64,000 nucleotides of DNA from Oscillospiraceae bacterium (GTDB taxonomy: Bacteria > Bacillota > Clostridia > Oscillospirales > CAG-272). Shown one piece after another: positions 53,122 to 63,322 of the stretch. Numbering within the stretch: the stretch's first letter is position 1; each line of letters opens with the position of its first letter. Location of the stretch: assembly GCA_015065105.1 (NCBI GenBank), contig SVQZ01000001.1, forward strand, positions 1 to 64,000, in the 5' to 3' direction. Made by a program: the position numbers and the translations under genes. The notes below the pieces were generated by a model. It saw only the letters and a list, made by a program, of their open reading frames with translations, searched no databases and had not been told where the DNA came from.

Positions 53122-54306
53122 ATGAAAGATATTATTACTTATTTCACATCCGAATCTGTTACAGAAGGACATCCCGATAAGATGTGCGATTGTATTTCCG
53201 ATGCTATTCTCGACGAAATGCTCCGTCAGGATCCCATGTCCCGTGTTGCCTGTGAAACAACAACAACCACGGGTGTAGTAAGCATCATGGGTGAGATCAC
53301 AACTACCGCTACCGTTGATTTTCAGTCAATTGTACGTGAGGTCGTAGATTCTATAGGCTATAACCGTGCAAAATACGGCTTTGATGCAGAGACCTGTGCT
53401 GTTATCAATATGGTACATAAGCAGTCTCCCGATATTGCTATGGGAGTTGATAAGTCACTTGAGGCAAAAAGCGGAGAGCTTACAGACAAGTATGATACAG
53501 GCGCAGGCGACCAGGGAATGATGTTCGGCTTTGCCGCTAACGAGACTCCTGAGCTTATGCCTATGCCTATATCTCTTGCACACAAGCTTGCAAGAAGACT
53601 TACCGAGGTAAGAAAGAACGGTATGCTTAAATATCTTCGTCCCGACGGTAAATCTCAGGTAACTATCGAATACCGCAACGGTATTCCTGCAAGAGTTGAT
53701 ACTGTTGTTCTTTCCACACAGCATGATGACGACGTTACCCTTGAAACTATCCGAAAGGATCTCATAGAGAACGTTATTAAGTTTGTTATTCCCGCAGACT
53801 TTATGGATGATGAAACTAAGATTTACGTTAACCCCACAGGAAGATTCGTTATCGGCGGTCCTATGGGAGACAGCGGTTTGACAGGCAGAAAGATAATAGT
53901 CGATACATACGGCGGTTATTCCCGTCACGGCGGCGGCGCTTTCTCGGGCAAGGATCCCACAAAGGTTGACCGCAGTGCCGCTTATGCCGCAAGATATATT
54001 GCAAAGAACGTTGTTAAAGCAGGTCTTGCTGACAAGTGTGAGGTACAGATAGCATACGCTATAGGTGTGGCACATCCCGTTTCTCTTCTTGTAGAGACCT
54101 TCGGTACGGCAAAAGAGGATGAGGTAAAGATCGCAGAGGCTGTAAAGAAGTCGATAGATCTTCGTCCTGCGGCAATTATCGAACGCTTTGACCTGCGCCG
54201 TCCTATATACCGTCAGACAGCGGCATACGGCCATATGGGCAGAGAAGATCTCGATCTCCCCTGGGAAAAGACCGATCTTGCCGATGAGCTTTTGAAGAAT
54301 ATCTGA
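53122..54306 (+). CDS. metK: S-adenosylmethionine synthetase
   Basis: The product has 394 residues. [19 protein letters not shown] (near 8), [12 protein letters not shown] (near 116) and [16 protein letters not shown] (near 273) are the three signature motifs. It makes SAM from methionine and ATP. I use ATG 53122, preceded by GCGAGGTG, because longer in-frame starts lie inside the riboswitch. Confidence 0.97.
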   Translation: MKDIITYFTSESVTEGHPDKMCDCISDAILDEMLRQDPMSRVACETTTTTGVVSIMGEITTTATVDFQSIVREVVDSIGYNRAKYGFDAETCAVINMVHKQSPDIAMGVDKSLEAKSGELTDKYDTGAGDQGMMFGFAANETPELMPMPISLAHKLARRLTEVRKNGMLKYLRPDGKSQVTIEYRNGIPARVDTVVLSTQHDDDVTLETIRKDLIENVIKFVIPADFMDDETKIYVNPTGRFVIGGPMGDSGLTGRKIIVDTYGGYSRHGGGAFSGKDPTKVDRSAAYAARYIAKNVVKAGLADKCEVQIAYAIGVAHPVSLLVETFGTAKEDEVKIAEAVKKSIDLRPAAIIERFDLRRPIYRQTAAYGHMGREDLDLPWEKTDLADELLKNI

Positions 54307-54324
54307 TAGGGGTTCATAAATTTA

Positions 54325-56559
54325 ATGCTTGATATGCAAAAGGATTACGATGCACAATACGTTGAAATAGAAGGTACTGTTGAGCATATCGTCTATACCA
54401 ACGAGGAAACGGGTTATACCGTTTGCGATATTGCCATCGGAGAAGCCGAGCTTTATACAATAGTGGGCATTATGCCATATTTAGCCGAGGGTGAAATTAT
54501 AAAGGCTCTCGGCAATTGGCAATTGCATCAGAATTTCGGCAAGCAGTTTAAGGTTGAATATTATGAAAAGCAGCTTCCCTCTACAGCACAGGCTATTTAC
54601 AGATATCTTGCTTCAAGGACCGTTAAGGGTATCGGAGCTGTCATGGCACGGCGCATCGTTGACAAGTTCGGAGAGGACACCTTTGACGTATTGGAGCATC
54701 ATCCCGATTGGCTTTCTGAGATAAACGGCATATCGGAAAAAAAGGCAAAAGAGATCGGTGAAAATTTTAAAACTCAATTCGGTATAAGAACCGTAATGAT
54801 GTTTTGCCGTGAATTCTTCGGGCCTATGATTTCTGTTAGAATATATCAGCGCTGGGGAGTTGAAGCAATTGATAAAATTAAAGAAAACCCGTATATTTTA
54901 TGCGAGGAGATATACGGTGTAAGCTTTTCCAAAGCGGACGCTGTTGCAAAAAGCCTGAATATACCAAACAATTCCGAAGGCAGGATCAGAAGCGGTATAA
55001 AGTATTTTATAAACCTTAACGGTATTCAGAACGGGCATTGCTATATACCTTTTACAAAGCTTATACCCGCCGTTGCCGACGTTTTAAAGGTTGAAGAAGC
55101 GGATATAGAACTTCAGGTATCTGCTTTGCGTGAATCCGGCGACCTTGTATTTGTTGAGACAAATTCAGGCACAAGAGTATATTTAAAAAAGTATTATGAA
55201 GCAGAGACCTATTGCACAAGAAAGCTTATGGCTCTTGACAGACTATGTCCTAAAATACAGCTTTCCGATATTGACAGATTTATTTTACGTATTGAGGAAG
55301 CAGAGGATATAGAATATGCTTCAATGCAGAGAAAGGCAATAATTAGCGCTGTAAATAACGGCGTTATGATACTCACGGGCGGTCCCGGTACAGGTAAGAC
55401 CACGATCATAAAGGGTGTTTTACAGATACTCGGCGATCTTAGCTATAATATCGCTCTATGCGCTCCTACCGGCAGAGCGGCTAAAAGAATGTCGGAGGCA
55501 ACTCAATGCGAGGCAAAGACGATACACCGTCTTCTCGAAATGGAGTATTCCAAGGAAAACGAGCCTGTTTTCATCCGCGACGAGCATAATCTGCTTGAAG
55601 AGGACGTTGTGATCGTTGACGAGGCTTCGATGGTGGATATTTTTCTTCTTGAATCATTGTTAAAGGCCATGAAGCCTGCATCAAGGCTTATTCTTATAGG
55701 TGATGCAGATCAGCTTCCCTCGGTCGGAGCGGGTAACGTTCTGAACGATCTTATCGAATCCTGCGTTTTTTCAACGGTTAAATTAAAGGAGATCTTCCGA
55801 CAGGCAAAGGAAAGTCTTATTATAACCAATGCACATCTCATAAATTCAGGTGAATATCCTGATATAGAAACAAAAAGCAGCGACTTTTTCTTTATGCCGC
55901 GGGAGGATAACGAAATAGCCGATACCATCGCTCAGCTATGTAAAACAAGACTTCCGAAGGCATATAACCTAAATTCCTTTGAGGATATACAGGTAATAAC
56001 ACCTTCCCATAAGGGAAATGCGGGCACCTCTGTCATGAATGAGGTGCTTCAGGCAGTTCTTAATCCTCCGCAAAAGGGTAAGGCTCAGAAAAACGTACGT
56101 AACGTGATCTTCCGCGAGGGAGATAAGATAATGCAGATACGCAACAATTATGATATCGAATGGTCGAAAAACAGCGGTGTTAAGGGTACGGGTATCTTTA
56201 ACGGGGATATCGGTATCATAAGAAAGATAGATCAGAGCGCTGAGAGCGTTGAAGTAGATTTTGACGGCAGGATAGCCTATTACGATTTTACACAGCTTGA
56301 TGAATTGGAGCACGCATATGCAATTACAATTCATAAAAGTCAGGGAAGCGAATATCCCTTTGTTATAATCCCTGCATATAATTATTCCCCGAAGCTTTTG
56401 ACAAGAAACCTTCTATATACCGCGGTAACAAGGGCTCAGAAGATGGTAATTATAGTCGGCAGCGGTAACGTTATATACGGAATGGTAGATAATAACAGAA
56501 GAGTACTTAGATATACAGGTCTGAAAAGCTGGCTTATAAAGGCGTATGATGAACAATGA
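54325..56559 (+). CDS. recD2: RecD2-type 5'-3' DNA helicase
   Basis: The product has 744 residues. An N-terminal OB-like region is followed by helix-hairpin-helix motifs (VKGIGAVMARRIVDKFG, EINGISEKKAKEIG). Superfamily 1 helicase motifs follow: LTGGPGTGKTTIIKG (Walker A near 353), VVIVDEASMVDIFLLE and ITIHKSQGSEYPFVIIPA. RecD2 acts alone in Gram-positives lacking RecBC-type partners. It follows metK by 18 bases. Confidence 0.93.
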   Translation: MLDMQKDYDAQYVEIEGTVEHIVYTNEETGYTVCDIAIGEAELYTIVGIMPYLAEGEIIKALGNWQLHQNFGKQFKVEYYEKQLPSTAQAIYRYLASRTVKGIGAVMARRIVDKFGEDTFDVLEHHPDWLSEINGISEKKAKEIGENFKTQFGIRTVMMFCREFFGPMISVRIYQRWGVEAIDKIKENPYILCEEIYGVSFSKADAVAKSLNIPNNSEGRIRSGIKYFINLNGIQNGHCYIPFTKLIPAVADVLKVEEADIELQVSALRESGDLVFVETNSGTRVYLKKYYEAETYCTRKLMALDRLCPKIQLSDIDRFILRIEEAEDIEYASMQRKAIISAVNNGVMILTGGPGTGKTTIIKGVLQILGDLSYNIALCAPTGRAAKRMSEATQCEAKTIHRLLEMEYSKENEPVFIRDEHNLLEEDVVIVDEASMVDIFLLESLLKAMKPASRLILIGDADQLPSVGAGNVLNDLIESCVFSTVKLKEIFRQAKESLIITNAHLINSGEYPDIETKSSDFFFMPREDNEIADTIAQLCKTRLPKAYNLNSFEDIQVITPSHKGNAGTSVMNEVLQAVLNPPQKGKAQKNVRNVIFREGDKIMQIRNNYDIEWSKNSGVKGTGIFNGDIGIIRKIDQSAESVEVDFDGRIAYYDFTQLDELEHAYAITIHKSQGSEYPFVIIPAYNYSPKLLTRNLLYTAVTRAQKMVIIVGSGNVIYGMVDNNRRVLRYTGLKSWLIKAYDEQ

Positions 56560-57275
56560 GGACCATTGATAAATTATTGAATCTTATATTCGTTCCTAAA
56601 TGTATATGCTGTGATGAGCCTTTGCCTTACAACTGTGAAGAAGTTTTCTGTGATGAATGCAGAGCAGAATGGGAAAATGCGAAAAATGAGCGTTGCCGTA
56701 CCTGTAATCAGAGCATCAAGGACTGCTATTGCGGTATCCGTGATAACAAGGATGCTATAGTAGATAAGGAGATACATCTCGTCCAATATGACAAATCGGT
56801 ACGTAATGCGGCAAATAAGCTTATATATTCCTGCAAGGATAAAAACGTCGGTGCATATTTCAGAGCGATAGCTCTTGAAATGTACAAAGAGCTTTATCCG
56901 AGGCTCGAAAAGAAGGATTATATTGTATGCTCGGTCCCGAGAACCGTGGAAGCCGTCCGCCGTAAGGGTCACGACCAGAGCAGGGAAATCGCTCTTGAAT
57001 TTTGTGCTTTATCAGGTCTTCGATGTTCAGATCTTCTCTACAACAAGGGTACAAATGCACAGAAATCCCACAGGACTCTGAAAAACAGAACAGAAAATGC
57101 CTCAAAGAGTTATATGATAAACAGTGATGTCAATAAAACTCTCAAAGGCAGGTACGTAATACTTATCGATGATATTGTTACCACCGGTGCAAGTACAGTG
57201 CGGTGTGCAAAGCTTTTAAAAAGCAAGGGCGCAAAGAAGGTTTACGTTATGACCATCGCAAAAACCGTCAGATAA
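56556..57275 (+). CDS. ComF-family phosphoribosyltransferase-like protein
   Basis: The product has 239 residues. The N-terminal zinc-finger-like part has CICCDEP, CDEC and CRTC. The phosphoribosyltransferase fold ends with VILIDDIVTTGAST near 207. ComF proteins help DNA uptake in competence, but the family is widespread in species not known to be competent. Start ATG overlaps recD2 by 4 bases, giving a DNA-handling pair. Confidence 0.9.
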   Translation: MRTIDKLLNLIFVPKCICCDEPLPYNCEEVFCDECRAEWENAKNERCRTCNQSIKDCYCGIRDNKDAIVDKEIHLVQYDKSVRNAANKLIYSCKDKNVGAYFRAIALEMYKELYPRLEKKDYIVCSVPRTVEAVRRKGHDQSREIALEFCALSGLRCSDLLYNKGTNAQKSHRTLKNRTENASKSYMINSDVNKTLKGRYVILIDDIVTTGASTVRCAKLLKSKGAKKVYVMTIAKTVR

Positions 57276-57292
57276 CGAACGGATAATGAAAA

Positions 57293-57340
57293 GCAGAGAA
57301 CGAAATATCGGATATGACATTTCGTTCTCTGCTGATTTTA
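57293..57340. terminator. bidirectional terminator between comF and the aldo/keto reductase
   Basis: A 14-bp perfect stem (57293-57306 with 57319-57332) ends GCTGATTTTA on the plus side. It lies between converging genes and probably ends both. Confidence 0.75.
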
Positions 57341-57367
57341 TATTATATGAATTTATTCAATAGCTTA

Positions 57368-58303
57368 TCAGGGAAGTGTGTGTCCTGCGGCACGGTAAAG
57401 TGAATACCAATCCTCGCGTGAAAGCTCAACCTTTTCGTATCCGAGGATATCTCTTAAATGTCTTACGTTGGTAGTACCGACAAGAACCTGCATCCTTGCG
57501 GGGTGGCGGAGTATCCATGCGGTTGCAACCGCTGTTTTGGAAACGTTATATCTTCCGCCTATCTCCTCGAGCTTATCATTCAAGGTCTTATACTCGGGAT
57601 CATCAATAAAGCTTCCTTCAAAAAATCCCTTCTGGAAGGGAGACCATGCCTGAATGGTCATGCCGTTGATTCTTGAATAATCAAGAACTCCCGCATCATG
57701 CATATATGAAAGCTTGTTTGACATATTTGTATTGAGTCCTTGTGCTATCATGCCGCATTCAACGATGCTTAACTGCATCTGATTCATTGTAAGAGGCTGT
57801 TTTACACAGGTCTTTAAGAGTTCTATCTGACCGGGATTCTGGTTCGAAACACCGAAATTTAAAACCATACCCTTATCATAGAGATATTCAAAGGCTTCGG
57901 CGACCTCCTCAGGCTCCATAAGGGTGTCGGGACGGTGAAGAAGAAGGGAATCGATACGGTCGGTATTCATTCTGCGAAGAGACTGCTCCACAGATTCGAT
58001 TATATGCTTTTTTGAAAAATCAAAGGCTGCTATAGTTCCTTTTGAATCGTGTACTATTCCGCATTTTGTCTGTATCTTTATTTTATCTCTGAATCCGGGA
58101 AGCTCGTTTAAGGCTCTGCCGAAAAGCTCCTCGCATATACCGCCCGCATATATATCGGAATGATCGAAAATATCTATCCCGCGGTCGTTTGCGAAGGTGA
58201 GAAGGTGTTTTACCTCGTCAACGTTGAGCTTGTTTATACGCATACAGCCTAATATTATCTCGCTTGCCGAAAAGCCGTTTTTACCTATTTCTGTCTGTTT
58301 CAT
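57368..58303 (-). CDS. aldo/keto reductase
   Basis: The product has 311 residues. The catalytic Asp and Tyr lie in FDHSDIYAGG (near 55), the Lys in IQTKCGI (near 85) and the His in LLLHRPDTL (near 125). GVSNQNPGQIELLK and ATAWILRHPARMQVLVGTT complete the barrel. The substrate is unknown; NADPH is the usual cofactor. I chose ATG 58303 (MKQTEIGKNG) with an AAGGAG site; longer starts add a non-homologous stretch. Confidence 0.92.
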   Translation of the reverse strand: MKQTEIGKNGFSASEIILGCMRINKLNVDEVKHLLTFANDRGIDIFDHSDIYAGGICEELFGRALNELPGFRDKIKIQTKCGIVHDSKGTIAAFDFSKKHIIESVEQSLRRMNTDRIDSLLLHRPDTLMEPEEVAEAFEYLYDKGMVLNFGVSNQNPGQIELLKTCVKQPLTMNQMQLSIVECGMIAQGLNTNMSNKLSYMHDAGVLDYSRINGMTIQAWSPFQKGFFEGSFIDDPEYKTLNDKLEEIGGRYNVSKTAVATAWILRHPARMQVLVGTTNVRHLRDILGYEKVELSREDWYSLYRAAGHTLP

Positions 58304-58425
58304 AGCTATACTCCTTTCGAATAAAATTATTATAACATATTTTTTTGAAAATTGCAATTATTTATTGACAAAATTCGAGCCCTTTGATATCATTAATTTA
58401 ACGAATTATTTAAAGAGGAATTTAC

Positions 58426-60168
58426 ATGAACGATAATTATTCTGATTTCAATATAAATAATCTTCCCGATAAGGAAAGCGCAAGAAAAATATATAAAGAA
58501 CAGCGGAACAACAATAAGCCTCTTATATATAAGCTCCTTATATTCGCAGGGGTTTTCCTGCTTCTGGCAGTCCTTTGCTTTGCAGGACTGTTTTCCGCCT
58601 GTTCGAAAACGAATATGTCATATTCTTCAACCGCAAAGTCGCTTTATAAGAGAAGCATGAAGAGTGATGAAATAGAGCTGACGTCAAAGGAAAAGGCTCT
58701 TGACAGCCATTGGAAGGACGCTGAAAAAGCGGTTACAAAGTATATTGATAAGGGCGTTTCAAAGTATTGCGAGGGTGATCTTGCATATAAAGATACTGTA
58801 AATATGCTTAACGCGTTTTCTCAGCTTAAAAACGCAAAAGATATATGTGAAACAAAGCTTGCTGCCGTTGAAAAGATAGAAAAGGGAAGAGACGGACTTT
58901 CAAAAGCAAAGGATCATAAGATCCACGGTGATTATATTTCCGCGATAGAGGCTTATATGAGCGTTCCGAAGGAGGATAAGCTTAATTATAAGGAAGCCAA
59001 CAAAAAGGCAAAAGAGCTTATCAAAACAAACCGTGATGCCATCAGCTATGAGATCAACGGATATCTCGCAAAATATGACATTCAAGGTGCTTTCGATTAC
59101 GTTGGCCGTTTCACCGAAAGCTTTGGCGATAGCGATTTCTTTAAATCCGAGGTAAAAAGGATAGAGGAATACGAAAAGTTCCAGACAGAGCTTGTGACCT
59201 ACAAGGGAAGTGTTGAGCACGTTTTCACCCATTGTCTTATTGCCTTTCCCGAGCTTTGCTATTCGAGTCCTTCTATGACCGCAAGTCTTGACGAGGACTG
59301 TATTACTCCCTATGAGTTTATAAAGATATTTGAAGCCCTTTATGAAAAGGATTATATTCTTATAGATATTAATATCCTTGTTAATGAACAGCCTGACGGC
59401 AGTGTAAAGCTCGCCGAGCTGAAGATTCCTAAGGGTAAAAAACCTCTTGTATTCTCTATTGATGACGTTACCTACGATTCAAGAAAGATGCATACAGGTA
59501 TGGTTGACAAGCTTATCGTTGATGAAAAGGGAATGGTTTGTACATATACTCTTCAGGACGGCAAGGAGATCATCTCGTATGAGAATGAAATATTCCCGAT
59601 CATAAACGATTTTGTACGAAAGCATCCCGATTTCACCTTCCAAGGAGCGAGGGGCACACTTTGTCATACAGGCTTTGACGGACTTTACGGTTACAGAACC
59701 CAGTCAACTCCTCTTGACGGAGAAAACGTTAACAGAGAAGAAGAGATAGAACAGGCTAAAAAGGTCGCTGAAGCCTTACGCAATGAGGGCTGGACTTTTG
59801 CCAGCCACAGCTACGGCCACTCACAGATGGGTGATATGTCTGTTAATTATATTAAAGAGGATACCGACAATTGGATAGACGAGGTTACTCCGATCATTGG
59901 TGATACCAAGGTCATGGTATGGCCCTACGGTAACAAGATAAGAGAGGGAGTTGCCCACGATTATTTATATAATAACGGCTTCAGAATATTCTGCGGTGTC
60001 GGCGTTGCGCCCTTCCTTGCATATGAGCCCGACGGTAAAAGTGTATTTATGGACAGAAAATCGCTTGACGGCTTTGCTTTACGTAACAGAAGAGAAAAAT
60101 ATTTATATTTATTTGATACCGAAGAGGTTTGGGACCCTGTACGTCCCAAGGAGGAGACCTGGAAATGA
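58426..60168 (+). CDS. membrane-anchored polysaccharide deacetylase-like protein
   Basis: The product has 580 residues. A short cytoplasmic N-terminus precedes a membrane helix at about 38-60 (LLIFAGVFLLLAVLCFAGLF). A Lys/Glu-rich helical stalk runs to about 270. The deacetylase fold (about 275-580) has the metal Asp in VFSIDDVTYDS (near 347) and the two His in ASHSYGHSQ (near 462), with MVWPYGN later. It would de-N-acetylate or de-O-acetylate wall polymers outside the cell. The next gene, an amidase, overlaps by 4 bases. Confidence 0.85.
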   Translation: MNDNYSDFNINNLPDKESARKIYKEQRNNNKPLIYKLLIFAGVFLLLAVLCFAGLFSACSKTNMSYSSTAKSLYKRSMKSDEIELTSKEKALDSHWKDAEKAVTKYIDKGVSKYCEGDLAYKDTVNMLNAFSQLKNAKDICETKLAAVEKIEKGRDGLSKAKDHKIHGDYISAIEAYMSVPKEDKLNYKEANKKAKELIKTNRDAISYEINGYLAKYDIQGAFDYVGRFTESFGDSDFFKSEVKRIEEYEKFQTELVTYKGSVEHVFTHCLIAFPELCYSSPSMTASLDEDCITPYEFIKIFEALYEKDYILIDINILVNEQPDGSVKLAELKIPKGKKPLVFSIDDVTYDSRKMHTGMVDKLIVDEKGMVCTYTLQDGKEIISYENEIFPIINDFVRKHPDFTFQGARGTLCHTGFDGLYGYRTQSTPLDGENVNREEEIEQAKKVAEALRNEGWTFASHSYGHSQMGDMSVNYIKEDTDNWIDEVTPIIGDTKVMVWPYGNKIREGVAHDYLYNNGFRIFCGVGVAPFLAYEPDGKSVFMDRKSLDGFALRNRREKYLYLFDTEEVWDPVRPKEETWK

Positions 60169-61043
60169 AAAAAATAATTACAGCAATACTTTGCTTTATA
60201 CTGATGCTTGATCTTACGTCCTGTATCACTATTGTAAAAAAGGATAAAACGATTCCTCTTGATCTCAAAGATGCAAAAAAGGTTGACGAAACCGTAAATG
60301 AAGACGATATGGATACCGACAACCAAACGGAAGAGAAAAAGGACGATAAAAAGGAAGAGGCATCACAGTCCGATGAAAAGGACGAAACTCCTTCCGCGGA
60401 AGTTAAGAACGGAAAGCTTGCAGGACTCAAGATCTGCGTTGACCCGGGACACGGTGATTTTACAGAAAGCATAAAGGAGCCTATCGCTCCCGGCTCGTCA
60501 CAGATGAAAGCGGCTTTTGTAAGCGGTACTTCAGGTTCTTATCAGACCGAAGCCGAATTTAACCTTAAGGTAGGTCTTCTTTTAAAGGAAATGCTTGAAG
60601 CCGAGGGCGCTATAGTTTATATGACACGTACCGGCTCAAAGGCGGAGCTCAGTAATGTTGGCAGAGCAGAGCTTGCAAATGATAACGGCTGTGATCTTGC
60701 TGTCAGAATACACGCTGACGGGTCGGAAAACACCTCTGTTTCCGGTATAAGCATGCTTGTTCCCGGCGCAGGACTTTATATTACCGATACTCTTTTAATA
60801 TCTGAATCCACAGCGATAGGCCAGGCTGTTCTCAATGCTGTGCTTGAAAAGACGGGAGCAGAAAACCGCGGTATCATACCGAGGACTGACCTTACAGGCT
60901 TTAACTGGTCAACCGTTCCTTCGATCCTTATCGAATGCGGATTTATGTCTAACCCTTCTGATGATGCCAAGCTTGCCGATCCCGAATATCAAAAAAAGAT
61001 AGCCGAGGGTATTCTCGAAGGCTTGATCGAATATTATAATTAA
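60165..61043 (+). CDS. N-acetylmuramoyl-L-alanine amidase (Amidase_3), lipoprotein
   Basis: The product has 292 residues. ATG 60165 (overlapping the deacetylase by ATGA, GGAGGAGA upstream) gives a lipoprotein signal with LTSC near 21. An acidic Asp/Glu/Lys linker (about 25-85) precedes the zinc amidase: VDPGHGDF (near 100), TEAEFNLKVG, AVRIHADGSEN and LIECGFMSN, which hold the two His and two Glu ligands. It cuts the MurNAc-peptide bond. The translational coupling suggests it works with the deacetylase. Confidence 0.93.
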   Translation: MKKIITAILCFILMLDLTSCITIVKKDKTIPLDLKDAKKVDETVNEDDMDTDNQTEEKKDDKKEEASQSDEKDETPSAEVKNGKLAGLKICVDPGHGDFTESIKEPIAPGSSQMKAAFVSGTSGSYQTEAEFNLKVGLLLKEMLEAEGAIVYMTRTGSKAELSNVGRAELANDNGCDLAVRIHADGSENTSVSGISMLVPGAGLYITDTLLISESTAIGQAVLNAVLEKTGAENRGIIPRTDLTGFNWSTVPSILIECGFMSNPSDDAKLADPEYQKKIAEGILEGLIEYYN

Positions 61044-61072
61044 TATAACAGCAAATGCTGTTATATTTTTTT
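61044..61072 (+). terminator. terminator of the deacetylase-amidase operon
   Basis: TATAACAGCA pairs with TGCTGTTATA around AA (61044-61053 with 61056-61065) and a T run follows, 1 base after the stop codon. Confidence 0.8.
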
Positions 61073-61122
61073 ATTATTTTTAATATAATGATATACAATT
61101 TATTTTTAAAGGGGAAGCAGAT

Positions 61123-61380
61123 ATGGGTTGTTGTATAAACGATCTTCGTGATAAAGAAGTTATTAACGTTAATGACGGCAGAAAGTTCGGCTGTGTTATC
61201 GACGTTGAGATAGATACCTGCAGCGGAAGGCTTCTGGCGATAATCGTTCCCGGGGAATCTAAAGGTCTATTCTTTTCAAGAGCGGACGATATCAGGATAC
61301 CATGGGATAAGATAGTGCGTATAGGAGACGATACAATACTTATTAACGTACAATGCAGGCTGACAAAAGAGGGCGGATAA
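61123..61380 (+). CDS. ylmC: YlmC/YmxH-family PRC-barrel protein (sporulation-associated)
   Basis: The product has 85 residues. INDLRDKEVINVNDGRKFG, VIDVEIDTCSGRLLAIIVPG and IPWDKIVRIGDDTILI follow the YlmC/YmxH PRC-barrel pattern. These small proteins are conserved in spore-formers, with poorly known roles. An AAAGGGGAAG site precedes ATG 61123. It is separate from rpsB by 167 bases. Confidence 0.85.
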   Translation: MGCCINDLRDKEVINVNDGRKFGCVIDVEIDTCSGRLLAIIVPGESKGLFFSRADDIRIPWDKIVRIGDDTILINVQCRLTKEGG

Positions 61381-61422
61381 TGTAAATATTTTGTGAATAT
61401 CTCTCTTTTGTGAAAAAAGTTC

Positions 61423-61451
61423 TTGAAATATTATTTTAAATGTGATATTAT
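61423..61451 (+). promoter_or_regulatory. sigma-A promoter of rpsB
   Basis: TTGAAA at 61423-61428 and TATTAT at 61446-61451 have 17-base spacing. Transcription would begin near 61458, leaving a 90-base leader. Confidence 0.7.
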
Positions 61452-61457
61452 ATTTGG

Positions 61458-61547
61458 GCTTATGAATTCACACACAGAATTGACTTTCGGTGTACCTATG
61501 GTATTACGGCATTCTGTGGTGGAAATAACCGAAGGAGGACATTAAAA
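61458..61547 (+). promoter_or_regulatory. structured rpsB leader, possible autoregulatory site
   Basis: CACAGAAT (61473-61480) can pair with ATTCTGTG (61511-61518), enclosing TGACTTTCGG and GTATTACGGC segments. It lies just before the ribosome site AAGGAGGA and start codon. Ribosomal protein leaders often bind their own protein; binding by S2 here is inference. Confidence 0.45.
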
Positions 61548-62285
61548 ATGTCAGTAATTACTATTAAGCAACTGCTTGAAGCAGGCGTCCATTTCGGACA
61601 TCACACAAGAAGATGGAACCCCAAGATGGCAGAGTACATCTTCACAGAAAGAAACGGCATCTACATCATCGACCTTCAGAAGACTGTTAAGAAGTTTGAA
61701 GAAGCTTACATGTTTGTACGTGACCTCTCCGTTCAGGGCGGTAATATGCTCTTCGTTGGTACAAAGAAGCAGGCAGCTGACGCTATTAAGGAAGAAGCTA
61801 CCAGATGCGGTATGTACTATGTAAACGAAAGATGGCCCGGCGGTATGCTCACCAACTACAAGACCATTAAGAAGAGCATCGCTCGTCTTAACGACCTTGA
61901 AAAGATGGCTGAGGACGGCACTCTTGATCTTCTCACCAAGAAGGAAGCTGCAAAGCTCATGAAGGAAAAGGCTGACCTCGAGAGAAACTACGGCGGTATC
62001 AAGGAAATGCCCGGTCTTCCCGATGCTATCTTTATAGTTGACCCCCGCAAGGAAAGAAACGCAGTTTTAGAAGCTAAGAAGCTCGGTATTCCCGTTGTTG
62101 CAATCATCGACACAAACTGTGACCCCGATGATGCTGACTATGTTATCCCCGGTAACGATGACGCTATCCGCGCTATCAAGCTCATCTCCTCCGTTCTTGC
62201 TGATGCAATGATCGAGGGTAAGCAGGGTGAAGCTTTCGCTGCAGAGGAAGATGCTGCAGTTGAGGCTGAAGAAGCTGCTGAATAA
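61548..62285 (+). CDS. rpsB: 30S ribosomal protein S2
   Basis: The product has 245 residues. [24 protein letters not shown] opening ([20 protein letters not shown]), [19 protein letters not shown] and [20 protein letters not shown] are signature regions. An acidic Glu/Ala-rich tail ([13 protein letters not shown]) ends it. It is followed by tsf and pyrH in the usual order. Strong AAGGAGGA site. Confidence 0.98.
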   Translation: MSVITIKQLLEAGVHFGHHTRRWNPKMAEYIFTERNGIYIIDLQKTVKKFEEAYMFVRDLSVQGGNMLFVGTKKQAADAIKEEATRCGMYYVNERWPGGMLTNYKTIKKSIARLNDLEKMAEDGTLDLLTKKEAAKLMKEKADLERNYGGIKEMPGLPDAIFIVDPRKERNAVLEAKKLGIPVVAIIDTNCDPDDADYVIPGNDDAIRAIKLISSVLADAMIEGKQGEAFAAEEDAAVEAEEAAE

Positions 62286-62329
62286 TTTAAATTGAATTTG
62301 AAATTAACCAAATACAGGAGGACATAAAA

Positions 62330-63259
62330 ATGGCTGCTATTACAGCAAAAGACGTAGCTGCTCTCAGAGCTCAGACAGGCTGCGGTATGATGGATTGTAA
62401 GAAGGCTCTCGTTGAGACCGACGGTAACTTCGACGAGGCCGTAAAGGTTCTTCGTGAGAAGGGTCTTGCAAAGGCTGATGCTAAGCAGAGCAGAATTGCT
62501 GCTGAAGGTATCGTTGATATTTATTCCTGCGATTGCTGCGGTCTCACCGCAATGATCGAGGTTAACACCGAGACAGACTTCGTTGCAAAGAACGACGGCT
62601 TCAAGGCTTTCGTTAAGAATCTTCTTAAGACTATCCTTAAGAATAAGCCCGCTGATGTTGAAGCACTCCTCGCTTGCAATTGTGAGGGTGTTGACACCAC
62701 CGTTGAGGCTGAGCTTAAGAATCAGACCTTCGTTATCGGTGAGAAGATCAGCATCCGCCGTTTCGTAATCGTTGAGGGTACAGTTGCTACCTACATTCAC
62801 GGTGCAGGCGCTGCAGGTGTTATCGTTAAGTTCGAGGCTGATGACGCTGTTAAGGCTCACGCAAACTTCGCAGAAGTAACAAAGAACATCGCTCTTCAGG
62901 CTGCTGCTATGAACTGCCTCTACACCACACGTGAGGACGTTCCCCAGAGCGTACTTGATGAAGAGAAGGCTATTCTTCTTGCTCAGATCGCAAACGATCC
63001 CAAGAACGCTAACAAGCCCGACGCAATCAAGGAAAAGATGGTTCTCGGTAGAATCAATAAGTACTACGAGACCAACTGTCTCGCTGAGCAGACCTACGTT
63101 AAGGATGAAGACCTCACCGTAACCAAGTATCTCGCTAACGAGGCTAAGGTTATGGGCGGCGAGCTCAAGCTCGTTTCCTTCGTACGTTACGAAAAGGGCG
63201 AAGGCCTTGAAAAGAGAGAAGACAATTTCGCTGAAGAAATTGCAAACATGATCAAGTAA
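62330..63259 (+). CDS. tsf: translation elongation factor Ts
   Basis: The product has 309 residues. AAITAKDVAALRAQTGCGMM, DCKKALVETDGNFDEAV and TETDFVAKNDGFKAFV are diagnostic. EF-Ts recharges EF-Tu with GTP. The VLGRINKYYETNCL region near 240 matches the late conserved helix. AGGAGGA site; 44 bases after rpsB. Confidence 0.98.
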   Translation: MAAITAKDVAALRAQTGCGMMDCKKALVETDGNFDEAVKVLREKGLAKADAKQSRIAAEGIVDIYSCDCCGLTAMIEVNTETDFVAKNDGFKAFVKNLLKTILKNKPADVEALLACNCEGVDTTVEAELKNQTFVIGEKISIRRFVIVEGTVATYIHGAGAAGVIVKFEADDAVKAHANFAEVTKNIALQAAAMNCLYTTREDVPQSVLDEEKAILLAQIANDPKNANKPDAIKEKMVLGRINKYYETNCLAEQTYVKDEDLTVTKYLANEAKVMGGELKLVSFVRYEKGEGLEKREDNFAEEIANMIK

Positions 63260-63269
63260 TAAATCTTTT

Positions 63270-63303
63270 ATAACTGCTGTTGAAAAACAGCAGTTATTTT
63301 TTT
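63270..63303 (+). terminator. terminator after tsf
   Basis: ATAACTGCTGTT-GAAA-AACAGCAGTTAT (63270-63297) is a 12-bp stem with a GAAA loop followed by a T run. Confidence 0.9.
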
Positions 63304-63322
63304 ATAAAATTTGTATTTCCTA

